Shown here in pieces: positions 6,971 to 12,929 of a DNA stretch of 15,468 nucleotides. A program made the position numbers and the translations under genes. Where the stretch lies: the NCBI GenBank assembly GCA_021846485.1, contig JAJZWW010000027.1, positions 1 through 15,468 on the forward strand, read 5' to 3'. The notes beneath the pieces were generated by a model, which saw nothing but the letters and a program-made list of their open reading frames with translations, was not told where the DNA came from and ran no database searches. How positions within the stretch are numbered: the stretch's first letter is position 1; each line of letters starts with the position of its first letter. The stretch is from Actinomycetes bacterium. GTDB taxonomy: Bacteria > Actinomycetota > Acidimicrobiia > Acidimicrobiales > Palsa-688.

Positions 6971-8701
6971 CTATCCCAGCGGCTCCAGCGCCCCGCGGGC
7001 GTACAGCTCCCGCAGCCTGGAGCGCTGGAGCTTGCCGTTGGGGGTGGTGGGGATGGTGCCCGAAGCGACGACGAGCACCTCCGCCGGGGCGATCCCGATG
7101 GCGTCCACCACCGCCGCGCTCGCCCGGTCCGCCAAGCCACCAGCAGTGCCGGCGGACTCGAGCACCACCACGAACCCGCCCGCAGGGTGTCGCAGAACGG
7201 GCCCAGCAGACTCCGCAGAGCCACATGAATCCACCTCGCTGACCGCTCCGGCGGGATTCTGCGCCATCCTGCTCGGCTGGCCATCCCTCCGGGAGAACGC
7301 TGCGCAGGTCCCGGGGCCGAGTCCGGTGGCCCGCGACACCGCCCACTCGATGTCCTCGGGGTGGTACTTCTCGCCGTGGAGGACGACGACTTCGTCCGCC
7401 CTCCCGGTGACCCACAGCTCGCCGTCCGCCAGGTAGGCGAGGTCACCGGCCCGGAGCCACCCATCCACCAGGCGTCCGTCACCGGTGCCGTTGAGGTAGC
7501 CCTCGGTGACACCCGGTCCGCGGACCCAGACCTCTCCCTCCTCCCGCTCAGGAAGGGGATGGTCGGGGTGGCCAATGCGGATCTCGGCACCGGCGTAAGG
7601 ACGCCCGCAGGACACCACCCGCTTCGAGGGCGCCCCCGGCGCCGCCGGGACTGCCCGCCCCGAGCCCACCAAGCCGGCCAGGTCGACCGCCTCCACCCGG
7701 GGATCGGCGCCGGATGGGGTCTTGGTGATCATGCCCGCCTCGGAGGAGGCGTAGTGCACAGCGATGGCGCCGGGGCGCAGACCGAGTGGACGGCAGATGT
7801 CGCCCAGGCGGGACAGCACGTCGGGATCGGCCATCTCGGCATTGAAGGCCAGGCGCTGGAGGCCGGAGAGGTCGATACCGTCCGCATCGCGAGCCAGCCC
7901 GTCGAGCACCCTGGACCACACCGACGACGGGCTCACCGCATACACAGCGCGCGTCTCGCAGACCAGCCGCAGCCACGAGCAGGGATCGGATAGGAAGCGC
8001 TTGATGGGCACGACATGCTCGTCGACCGGAGACACCAGCTCGAAGAGCGTGTCGAGCCCGGCGATGTGGTAGTAGGGGAACCAGGTGACCTTGCTGGGTA
8101 CGGCTCCGTCGTCCGAGCGGGCGACGTTGTGGACCGCCCACTCGACGGCGCGTGCGTGGCTCATGCGCGCGGCCTTCGGTGCCGCCGTGCTCCCCGAGGT
8201 GCACAGGACCACGGCGAGATCCGATGGCAACGGAGCCGGGCGGGCCACCGGTGATGGGCTCCTGACCGACGGGACCGCTGCCTCCCAGTCCCAGAGGGCG
8301 TACGGCTCGCCGCCGAGCAGGTCGAGGTACCTGCGGGCTCCCACCACCACCGAGCAGCCGGCGGCCCCCACCAAGGAAGTGACCTGCGGGGCGAAGGAGT
8401 CGCCCACCAGCACCGGCGCCGGAAGGGGGAGCACTGCGGCGCCGGAGATCCAGGTGCCCCACGCCCAGACGACCCACTCGGGGCAGTTGAGGCCGACAAT
8501 GCCGACCCGTGCTCCCCTTCCCACCCCTGCCTGCATCATCTCCGACGACAGCTGCACCGCCCTCGCGTGCAACTCCTCCACCGCCAGCGAGACGACGTCG
8601 CGGCCCGAGTGGAAGTGCCAACCCCCCAGACCCCTCGCCGCGGCCCGGGTCAACAGCTCAGGGAGCGTGGAGGGGGTGGAGCCGTCGAACAATCCGAGCA
8701 C
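6971..8701 (-). CDS. AMP-dependent acyl ligase (acyl-CoA synthetase / fatty acyl-AMP ligase class)
   Basis: 576 residues. ANL-superfamily signatures are in order: ATP-binding loop TSGSTAAPK (168-176), HYASSEAG (316-323, the YxSxE adenylate-binding motif), GWLRAGDLAYLADGELWVTG with Asp420, the hinge region GRADEVVVLHGEKYHPEDIE (Arg434), and the catalytic lysine of TTPNGKLQRSRLRELY at Lys557. It activates a carboxylic acid, probably a fatty acid, as an acyl-adenylate; whether CoA or a carrier protein is the acceptor cannot be told. Residues about 478-507 (MAQNPAGAVSEV...VLRHPA) interrupt the C-terminal beta-sheet and coincide with an inverted-repeat segment, so they look inserted. GTG at 8701 gives the longest form. 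A TAGGGT at 8700-8705 followed by seven bases and TTG at 8692 suggests a leaderless start three codons later. Convergent with aceE. Confidence 0.88.
   Translation of the reverse strand: MLGLFDGSTPSTLPELLTRAAARGLGGWHFHSGRDVVSLAVEELHARAVQLSSEMMQAGVGRGARVGIVGLNCPEWVVWAWGTWISGAAVLPLPAPVLVGDSFAPQVTSLVGAAGCSVVVGARRYLDLLGGEPYALWDWEAAVPSVRSPSPVARPAPLPSDLAVVLCTSGSTAAPKAARMSHARAVEWAVHNVARSDDGAVPSKVTWFPYYHIAGLDTLFELVSPVDEHVVPIKRFLSDPCSWLRLVCETRAVYAVSPSSVWSRVLDGLARDADGIDLSGLQRLAFNAEMADPDVLSRLGDICRPLGLRPGAIAVHYASSEAGMITKTPSGADPRVEAVDLAGLVGSGRAVPAAPGAPSKRVVSCGRPYAGAEIRIGHPDHPLPEREEGEVWVRGPGVTEGYLNGTGDGRLVDGWLRAGDLAYLADGELWVTGRADEVVVLHGEKYHPEDIEWAVSRATGLGPGTCAAFSRRDGQPSRMAQNPAGAVSEVDSCGSAESAGPVLRHPAGGFVVVLESAGTAGGLADRASAAVVDAIGIAPAEVLVVASGTIPTTPNGKLQRSRLRELYARGALEPLG
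7182..7272. repeat. 91-bp inverted-repeat segment inside the AMP ligase gene
   Basis: GCAGGGTGTCGCAGAA (7182-7197) is repeated inverted as TTCTGCGCCATCCTGC (7257-7272), 14 of 16 matching. The core TGTCGCAGAAC also occurs at 6690-6700 in the left arm of the palindrome 500 bases away. The segment corresponds to a stretch of the ligase that looks foreign to the fold and keeps the frame open. No clear target duplication is seen, so insertion is inferred. Confidence 0.4.
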
Positions 8702-8826
8702 CCTACCGCAGGACGCGCACCAGCGCTGCGGGAGAGGGGGGAGGCGACCATCTCGGTGACCGAGTCGCCCGCCGGCGCGAGGTCATCCTCTTCGCATCTG
8801 CTGCTCTTGCTCTTGCGGCCGGGAGT

Positions 8827-8832
8827 TATGCT
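8827..8832 (+). promoter_or_regulatory. -10 element TATGCT for a leaderless HhH-GPD message
   Basis: TATGCT (TAnnnT) is followed by seven bases and then the GTG at 8840, the spacing expected if transcription starts at the start codon. No Shine-Dalgarno is suitably placed for that GTG. A -35 box is not obvious. Confidence 0.45.
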
Positions 8833-8839
8833 CCCGGGC

Positions 8840-9415
8840 GTGCTCCACCTCGCCCAGGACCAAGAGGCTGACGAGGTACTTTCCGAGGAACCGCTTGCGC
8901 TGCTGATCGGCCTGGTCCTCGACCAGCAGATCCCTCTGGAGAGGGCGTTCTCCTCCCCTCGGGACCTGCGAGATCGCCTCGGCGGCCGTCTGGACGCCGA
9001 GGAGATCGCCTCCATGGACCCCGAAGCGCTCGCGGCGGCCTTCACCGAGCGACCCGCGCTCCACCGCTTCCCGGCGGCCAACGCCAAGCGGGTCCAGGGG
9101 CTCTGCCGGACGATCGTCGAGGACTACGGAGGCGACCCCGCCTCGGTGTGGACCACCGCGGCCGACGGCGACGAGCTGCTCCGGCGGATCCGGGCCCTCC
9201 CCGGGTTCGGGGAGCAGAAAGCCCGCATCTTCGTCGGACTGCTCGGCAAGCAGCTCGGCGTGCGGCCCCCCGGCTGGGAGGACGCCGCCGGCCCGTTCGG
9301 ACGTCCCGGGACCTACATGTCGATCGCCGACATCGTCGACTCGGAGTCCCTCGGCCGGGTGCGCGCCTACAAGCAGCAGATCAAGGCGACCGCCAAGCGC
9401 GAGCCCGCCCGCTGA
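8840..9415 (+). CDS. HhH-GPD family protein (putative base-excision DNA glycosylase)
   Basis: About 191 residues. It begins LHLAQDQEADEVLSEEPLAL then LIGLVLDQQIPLERAF, the N-terminal helices of the small actinobacterial HhH-GPD group I know as TIGR03252. The helix-hairpin-helix is LRRIRALPGFGEQKARIF (about residues 115-132), which grips the DNA backbone, followed by FVGLLGKQLG. No cysteine cluster for an Fe-S centre is present, unlike MutY or Nth. Activity on damaged bases is inferred from the fold; this group has not, to my knowledge, been well characterised. Start: GTG at 8840 gives the family-like N terminus and fits the -10 element; ATG at 8828 adds four residues. Its 3' end shares a hairpin with the convergent hydrolase. 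Confidence 0.8.
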   Translation: MLHLAQDQEADEVLSEEPLALLIGLVLDQQIPLERAFSSPRDLRDRLGGRLDAEEIASMDPEALAAAFTERPALHRFPAANAKRVQGLCRTIVEDYGGDPASVWTTAADGDELLRRIRALPGFGEQKARIFVGLLGKQLGVRPPGWEDAAGPFGRPGTYMSIADIVDSESLGRVRAYKQQIKATAKREPAR

Positions 9416-9441
9416 AGCGCGGACCCCGCCGGAGCTTCAGC
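9411..9441. terminator. bidirectional hairpin spanning the stop codons of two convergent genes
   Basis: GCTGAAGC (9411-9418) pairs perfectly with GCTTCAGC (9434-9441), with an inner CGG/CCG pairing. The TGA of the HhH gene (9413-9415) lies in one arm and the hydrolase stop (9437-9439, minus) in the other. There is no U-tract. Confidence 0.5.
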
Positions 9442-10222
9442 CCTGGCGGTCCATCCAGCCGAGCAGGATGGCGATCGCCCTCGGGTCGTGTCGTAGCCGG
9501 TGCCCCGCCCCGGCGAGGATCCTGAGCTCCACCTGGCCGTCGGCTGCGTCGGCCAGAGCCCGGGCGTCGACCACCGGGACGACCTCGTCGTTGGCGCCGT
9601 GCACCACGAGCACCGGGCGGGGCGGCAGCTTGCCGACCAACGAGAGCGGCCGCACCTCCAGCAGGTCGCGGGCCCAGGCCTCGAGGTCGCGAGGATAGTC
9701 CGGCTCCTTGATGATCCCCAGACGCCGAGCCTGGGCGACGAAGCGCCTGGCGTCGCCGGCCCGCTCGGCGAAGTCCGCCTGCGCGGCGAACGACGCCACC
9801 CCTCGTACCCGGGCGTCCTCGCCGGCGGCGCAGATCGAAAGCGCCCCCCCGGCGGCGAAGCCACAGAGCCACGCACCGTCGACGCCGGGCGTGGCGAGCA
9901 GGGCGTCGGTCGCGGCCTCCAGGTCGCGCAGCCAGCCTCCGAGCGAGAAGTTACCCCCGGAGCGACCGGTCCCCCGGAAGCTGAAGGTGAGCACGATCCA
10001 GCCGGTGTCGGCGGCGAGCCGCTCGGCCAGCTCCTGGTAGCCGCCCCAGTTGCCCTGCCGCTGGGACGGCGTGATCGGGAAGCCGTGGCAGAGCACGAGG
10101 CCGTGACGGCCGGCGCCGGCGCCGGCCGCGGTCGCCGGTCGCGCGAGGTACCCGTCGAGCTCGATGCCGTCGGAGGTGATCGAGACCTGGTGGTCGGCGG
10201 AGGTCACCGCCGGCACGCTCAT
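9437..10222 (-). CDS. alpha/beta hydrolase-fold protein lacking the serine nucleophile
   Basis: 261 residues with a clear alpha/beta-hydrolase layout: GLVLCHGFPI (oxyanion-type His46-Gly47), SFRGTGRSGGNFSLGGW, a nucleophile-elbow position reading LCGFAAGGALSIC (residues 119-131), then VLVVHGANDEVVPV (Asp212) and ILAGAGHRLRHDP (His241). The acid and histidine of the triad are in place. The elbow, however, is G-F-A-A-G (121-125), with alanine where GxSxG has serine. Either it is catalytically dead or works differently, for example in binding. Related actinobacterial proteins with non-serine elbows (GFGTGG) are known to me from memory, so it may be a conserved non-hydrolase group. ATG at 10222 is preceded by GAGGAG, only two bases away. 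A hairpin and SD-like module lie upstream on the same strand. Confidence 0.8.
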   Translation of the reverse strand: MSVPAVTSADHQVSITSDGIELDGYLARPATAAGAGAGRHGLVLCHGFPITPSQRQGNWGGYQELAERLAADTGWIVLTFSFRGTGRSGGNFSLGGWLRDLEAATDALLATPGVDGAWLCGFAAGGALSICAAGEDARVRGVASFAAQADFAERAGDARRFVAQARRLGIIKEPDYPRDLEAWARDLLEVRPLSLVGKLPPRPVLVVHGANDEVVPVVDARALADAADGQVELRILAGAGHRLRHDPRAIAILLGWMDRQG

Positions 10223-10449
10223 CGCTCCTCGCCCCTGCCCGGTGCCGGTCCCCGACGCCGCGCGAGGACCGGCGCCTGCCCGCTCGGCGCCACCTCGCGC
10301 CAGCCCTGGGGACCTCCCCGCCCCGGACGAGGGGTGCCCTCCGCGGCGGTGGTCTCGGGGCGAGCTCTCATGGCTCCATCATGCGCGCGCCTGCCCTGCG
10401 GCTCCATGCACCGGCTCCACGCACTGGCTCTACGGGAGCCTCCGGGCGC

Positions 10450-10484
10450 GAAGCAGGGGGCCGCCGGAGCGGCCCCCTGGCTTC
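10450..10484 (-). terminator. very strong hairpin upstream of the hydrolase gene (terminator or attenuator candidate)
   Basis: AGGGGGCCGC (10455-10464) pairs with GCGGCCCCCT (10469-10478) around the loop CGGA. After a one-base bulge, GAAGC (10450-10454) pairs with GCTTC (10480-10484), giving 15 pairs in all. There is no U-run on either side. It lies about 230 bases before the hydrolase ATG on the minus strand; orientation is assumed from that gene. Confidence 0.4.
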
Positions 10485-10595
10485 GGTGTTCGCTGGTGGA
10501 CGGGGAGTTCGGTTTGGTCTGCCGGGCGGGACCAGGATCCGGCCGTCGCCCCCCGGGTGTCTGGCGTGGACTCACCAGGTGGTCCAGCAGCCGAC

Positions 10596-10656
10596 CTAGC
10601 GGCCAGCCACCTCCGAGGTCCCAACGGGTTGACTGCTCAGTTGGACCACCTCCTTT
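10596..10656 (-). promoter_or_regulatory. perfect Shine-Dalgarno followed by a possible 14-codon leader peptide
   Basis: On the minus strand AAAGGAGG (10649-10656) is followed after eight bases by CTG (10640) and 13 more codons to a TAG at 10596-10598: MSSQPVGTSEVAGR if CTG initiates. The segment AGGTGGTCCA holding the SD is repeated inverted downstream as TGGACCACCT, so the site could be masked in a hairpin. CTG is a rare start, which keeps confidence low. Confidence 0.25.
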
Positions 10657-10816
10657 CTTCGGTGACCCCACTTTAGCAACCGACCTGCTCCGCGACCGGC
10701 ATTTGCCGGCACCGGCCAACCACAACCCGCAAAGGCGTGCTCCGAGACGGGCAGCCCGGGCGAGCAGGGCCTGGGCGCGCAGGATGGCCGCCGGCCGCCA
10801 GGGCAGCCGGCACGCG

Positions 10817-10822
10817 TAGGGT
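10817..10822 (+). promoter_or_regulatory. -10 element TAGGGT for a leaderless gamma-carbonic-anhydrase-like message
   Basis: TAGGGT, then six bases, then the GTG at 10829. No Shine-Dalgarno is present. The geometry is the same as before the gene at 12930. Confidence 0.45.
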
Positions 10823-10828
10823 GCCGGC

Positions 10829-11347
10829 GTGGCGCTCTACGCCCTGGACGACCGAGAGCCCACGATCGACCCGAAGGCCTGGGTGCACCCCGACGCGGTG
10901 ATCATCGGCGACGTGCGCATCGGGGCTCGCTCCAGCGTCTGGCCGTGTGCGGTGCTCCGGGGCGACTACGGCTCGATCGTCGTCGGGGAGGAGACGTCGC
11001 TGCAGGACGGGGTCGTGGTCCACGCCACCGCCGAGCTCGACACGCTGATCGGTTCCCGGGTGGTCGTCGGCCACCTCGCCCACCTGGAGGGCTGCCGGGT
11101 CGAGGACGCCAGCTTGGTAGGCGTCGGCTCGGTGGTGCTGCACCGCGCCGTGGTGGGGACGGGTGCGACCGTCGGGGCGGGCGCGGTGGTGACCAACGGC
11201 ATGGTCGTGCCGGCGGGAGCCCTGGCTGTCGGGGTCCCCGCCCAGGTCCGGGAGGGTCGCTCCGACCGGGAGATGATCGAGGCCAGCGCCCGGGTCTACG
11301 TCGCCAACGCCTCCCGCTTCGCCCGGGGGCTGCGCCGGCTCGACTGA
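10829..11347 (+). CDS. gamma-carbonic-anhydrase-like left-handed beta-helix protein
   Basis: 172 residues made of hexapeptide repeats ([LIV]-G-x-x-x-x), the left-handed beta-helix of gamma-class carbonic anhydrases (YrdA/PaaY/CaiE-like). Visible: VIIGDVRIGARSSVWPCAVL, RGD at 44-46, SLQDGVVVHAT (zinc-type His65), VVVGHLAHLEGC (His82), then AVGVPAQVREGR and a C-terminal helix (REMIEASARVYVANASRFAR). In typical gamma-CAs the third zinc histidine is in HGC; here it is EGC (Glu87), with a nearby His85. Metal binding and CO2 hydration are therefore doubtful, and the protein may be a trimeric relative without that activity. The GTG start has no Shine-Dalgarno but follows TAGGGT by six bases. A short hairpin follows the stop. 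Confidence 0.88.
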   Translation: MALYALDDREPTIDPKAWVHPDAVIIGDVRIGARSSVWPCAVLRGDYGSIVVGEETSLQDGVVVHATAELDTLIGSRVVVGHLAHLEGCRVEDASLVGVGSVVLHRAVVGTGATVGAGAVVTNGMVVPAGALAVGVPAQVREGRSDREMIEASARVYVANASRFARGLRRLD

Positions 11348-11358
11348 CCGTCGGCGGC

Positions 11359-11380
11359 GGTACTGCCGGCGTCCAGTACC
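11359..11380 (+). terminator. hairpin just after the gamma-CA-like gene
   Basis: GGTACTG (11359-11365) and CAGTACC (11374-11380) form a 7-bp stem around 8 bases, starting 12 bases after the stop. No U-tract. Confidence 0.4.
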
Positions 11381-11427
11381 AGGCCCCACGGAACTGCCGT
11401 TGCCGCCAGCCAGCGGTCCCTTCACGC

Positions 11428-11453
11428 GGGCGGGGGGCGGGGGGCGGGGGGCC
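11428..11453 (+). repeat. G-rich tandem repeat, potential G-quadruplex
   Basis: GGG followed by three copies of CGGGGGG: four G-runs with single-base C loops, a textbook G-quadruplex pattern on the plus strand. Confidence 0.6.
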
Positions 11454-11498
11454 ACCTTCGGTGCCAGGAGCGGCACCCTCGACGGCAATGCCCCGGGA

Positions 11499-11581
11499 AC
11501 TGGGTGCAACGGGCCGAACCGGGTGCATCCGATGCCCGATACGAGGGTCCAACGCACCCACTTCGGCTCCGTGCACCCAGT
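11499..11581. repeat. 83-bp palindrome with three stacked stems
   Basis: ACTGGGTGCA (11499-11508) pairs with TGCACCCAGT (11572-11581). CGGGCCGAA (11510-11518, one bulge opposite) pairs with TTCGGCTCCG (11562-11571). GGGTGC (11521-11526) pairs with GCACCC (11554-11559). That is about 25 pairs with a 27-base loop, between two convergent genes. It could end transcription from both sides or be a small repeat element. Confidence 0.6.
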
Positions 11582-11741
11582 ATCGGCCATGTACACCACG
11601 ACTCACCACTTCGCGCGCCACCCTCGCTCGAAGGGTACGATCCGCTGCGACGCTCGGTCCCCGAGCCCGGCGGGACCCCCGGCTCCCGGGCCCACCGCGC
11701 CTCGAGCTCAGTGGAGCGCGCTCCGGACGCCCCGCCCAGGA

Positions 11742-12857
11742 TCAGAGCCCGATGCGCTGGGCCAGCAGCTCCCGGTGGTAGGTGGGGTCGCCGAAGAGCA
11801 GCTCGGAGCTCTTCGCCCGCTTGAAGTAGAGGTGGGCCGGGTGCTCCCAGGTGAAGCCGATGCCACCGTGCACCTGGATGTTGTCCGCGGCGGCGTGGAA
11901 GTAGGCCTCCGAGCAGTAGGACTTGGCGAGGCTGGCGACTGCCGGCAGCTCGTCGCTGTCCTCCGCCGCCGCCCACCCGCCGTAGTAGGCGGCCGACTTG
12001 GCCGACTCGACCTCGAGAAGCATGTCCGCGCACTTGTGCTTGATCGCCTGGAAGCTGCCGATCGGCCGGCCGAACTGCACCCGCACCTTGGCATACTCGA
12101 CGGCCATTTCGAGGACCCGCTGGGCTCCACCGACCTGCTCGGCGGCCAGCGCCACGGCGGCCTTGTCGAGCATCGAGGACACCGCCGACCACCCGGCCCC
12201 CTCGGCGCCCACCAACCGCGCCGGGGTGCCCGAGAAGGTGAGGGTGGCCTGCTTGCGGGTCTGGTCCATGGTCTGGACCGGTGCGGCCCCGGACCCGGCC
12301 GCTCCCCGCTCGACGGCGAAGACCGACACGCCCGAAGCGCCACGTGCCGCGACCAGGACCAGGTCGGAGGTGTGGCCGTCGGTGACGTAGCGCTTCTCCC
12401 CGGTCAGGGTCCAGTCGTCCCCCGACCCCGACGCCTGGAGGGTGACCCCCGCCTCGTCCCAGCGCCCGGAGGCCTCGGCCAACGCCACGGTCCCGACCGT
12501 CGCCCCCGAGGCCAGCCCCGGCAGGTAGTCCTTCTTCGCCTGCTCGTCCCCGGAGGCGAGCAGCAGGTTGGCGGCCAGGGCGACGGTCGAGAAGTAGGGA
12601 GCGCACAACAGCGCCCGTCCCATCTCCTCCAAGACAACCACCAGCTCCACGTAGCCGTAGCCGGCGCCCCCGTACTCCTCGGGCACGGCCAGGCCCTGCA
12701 GGCCGAGCTGCTCGCCCATCTGCTTCCAGACCGCCGGGTCGTAACCGGCGTCGGTCTCCATGAGGCGGCGGACCTCGGTCTCGGGGGACTTGTCCTCCAG
12801 GAACCTGCGCACCGACCGGCGCAACTCCTCCTGCTCCTCACTGAAGGCGAAGTTCAC
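11742..12857 (-). CDS. acyl-CoA dehydrogenase (FadE type)
   Basis: 371 residues, the usual length. The N-terminal helical domain starts NFAFSEEQEELRRSVRRFLE and contains GLQGLAVPEEYGGAGYGYVE. The middle beta domain has VGTVALAEASG and DWTLTGEKRYVTDGHTSDLV. The C-terminal helical domain has YAKVRVQFGRPIGSFQAIKH, the FAD-contacting RxQFGxPIGxFQ signature, and ends with VQVHGGIGFTWEHP-type sequence (here IQVHGGIGFTWEHPAHLYFK). It oxidises an acyl-CoA to the 2-enoyl-CoA with FAD. The substrate is unknown; actinobacterial members of this look act on steroid side chains as well as fatty acids, some as heteromers with a second subunit, which is not seen here. The GTG start lacks a Shine-Dalgarno; TAGAAA at 12864-12869, six bases upstream, may be a -10 for a leaderless message. 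Divergent from the MBL gene. Confidence 0.9.
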   Translation of the reverse strand: MNFAFSEEQEELRRSVRRFLEDKSPETEVRRLMETDAGYDPAVWKQMGEQLGLQGLAVPEEYGGAGYGYVELVVVLEEMGRALLCAPYFSTVALAANLLLASGDEQAKKDYLPGLASGATVGTVALAEASGRWDEAGVTLQASGSGDDWTLTGEKRYVTDGHTSDLVLVAARGASGVSVFAVERGAAGSGAAPVQTMDQTRKQATLTFSGTPARLVGAEGAGWSAVSSMLDKAAVALAAEQVGGAQRVLEMAVEYAKVRVQFGRPIGSFQAIKHKCADMLLEVESAKSAAYYGGWAAAEDSDELPAVASLAKSYCSEAYFHAAADNIQVHGGIGFTWEHPAHLYFKRAKSSELLFGDPTYHRELLAQRIGL

Positions 12858-12863
12858 GGGGCA

Positions 12864-12869
12864 TTTCTA
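12864..12869 (-). promoter_or_regulatory. possible -10 (TAGAAA) of the acyl-CoA dehydrogenase gene
   Basis: On the minus strand TAGAAA then six bases then the GTG at 12857. It deviates from TAnnnT at the last base (TAGAAAT is present if shifted by one). Confidence 0.3.
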
Positions 12870-12917
12870 GCGGAGCCCCGCAGGTTGCGCACCTCGTACC
12901 GAGGAGAGACTCATCTG

Positions 12918-12923
12918 TAACAT
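12918..12923 (+). promoter_or_regulatory. -10 element TAACAT for a leaderless MBL-fold message
   Basis: TAACAT, six bases, then GTG at 12930. A GAGGAGAG at 12901-12908 is too far upstream to serve as ribosome binding site, so the message is probably leaderless. Confidence 0.5.
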
Positions 12924-12929
12924 CGTCGC

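Larger units (their letters stand above)
10223..10828. other. 600-bp structured intergenic region between divergent genes
   Basis: No protein-like frame is convincing. It contains a very strong hairpin (10450-10484), a 10-bp inverted repeat (10577-10586 with 10642-10651), a perfect minus-strand Shine-Dalgarno (10649-10656), and CCGGCATTTGCCGG at about 10696. Because both flanking genes point away from this region, a hairpin here would have to act on a leader or a small RNA. Confidence 0.5.
11348..11741. other. intergenic region between convergent genes, with G-run and long palindrome
   Basis: About 394 bases. In order: hairpin 11359-11380, a triple CGGGGGG repeat (11428-11453) and an 83-bp palindrome (11499-11581). 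I see no gene. Confidence 0.6.

Noticed and set aside
6805..7242. Plus-strand ORF after the terminator-like hairpin (possible attenuated gene)
   Set aside because: It is largely antisense to the AMP ligase and not protein-like, so the attenuator has no target gene there.
10380..10450. Possible tRNA-like fold
   Set aside because: No T-arm TTCRANY, no consistent acceptor or anticodon stems.
10219..10725. 168-residue minus-strand ORF covering the intergenic region
   Set aside because: Low-complexity Gly/Pro/Arg composition, no family resemblance, and it runs through the strong hairpin.
11499..11581. Rho-independent terminator with U-tract
   Set aside because: The stem is strong but no T-run follows on either strand, so it is listed as a palindrome only.
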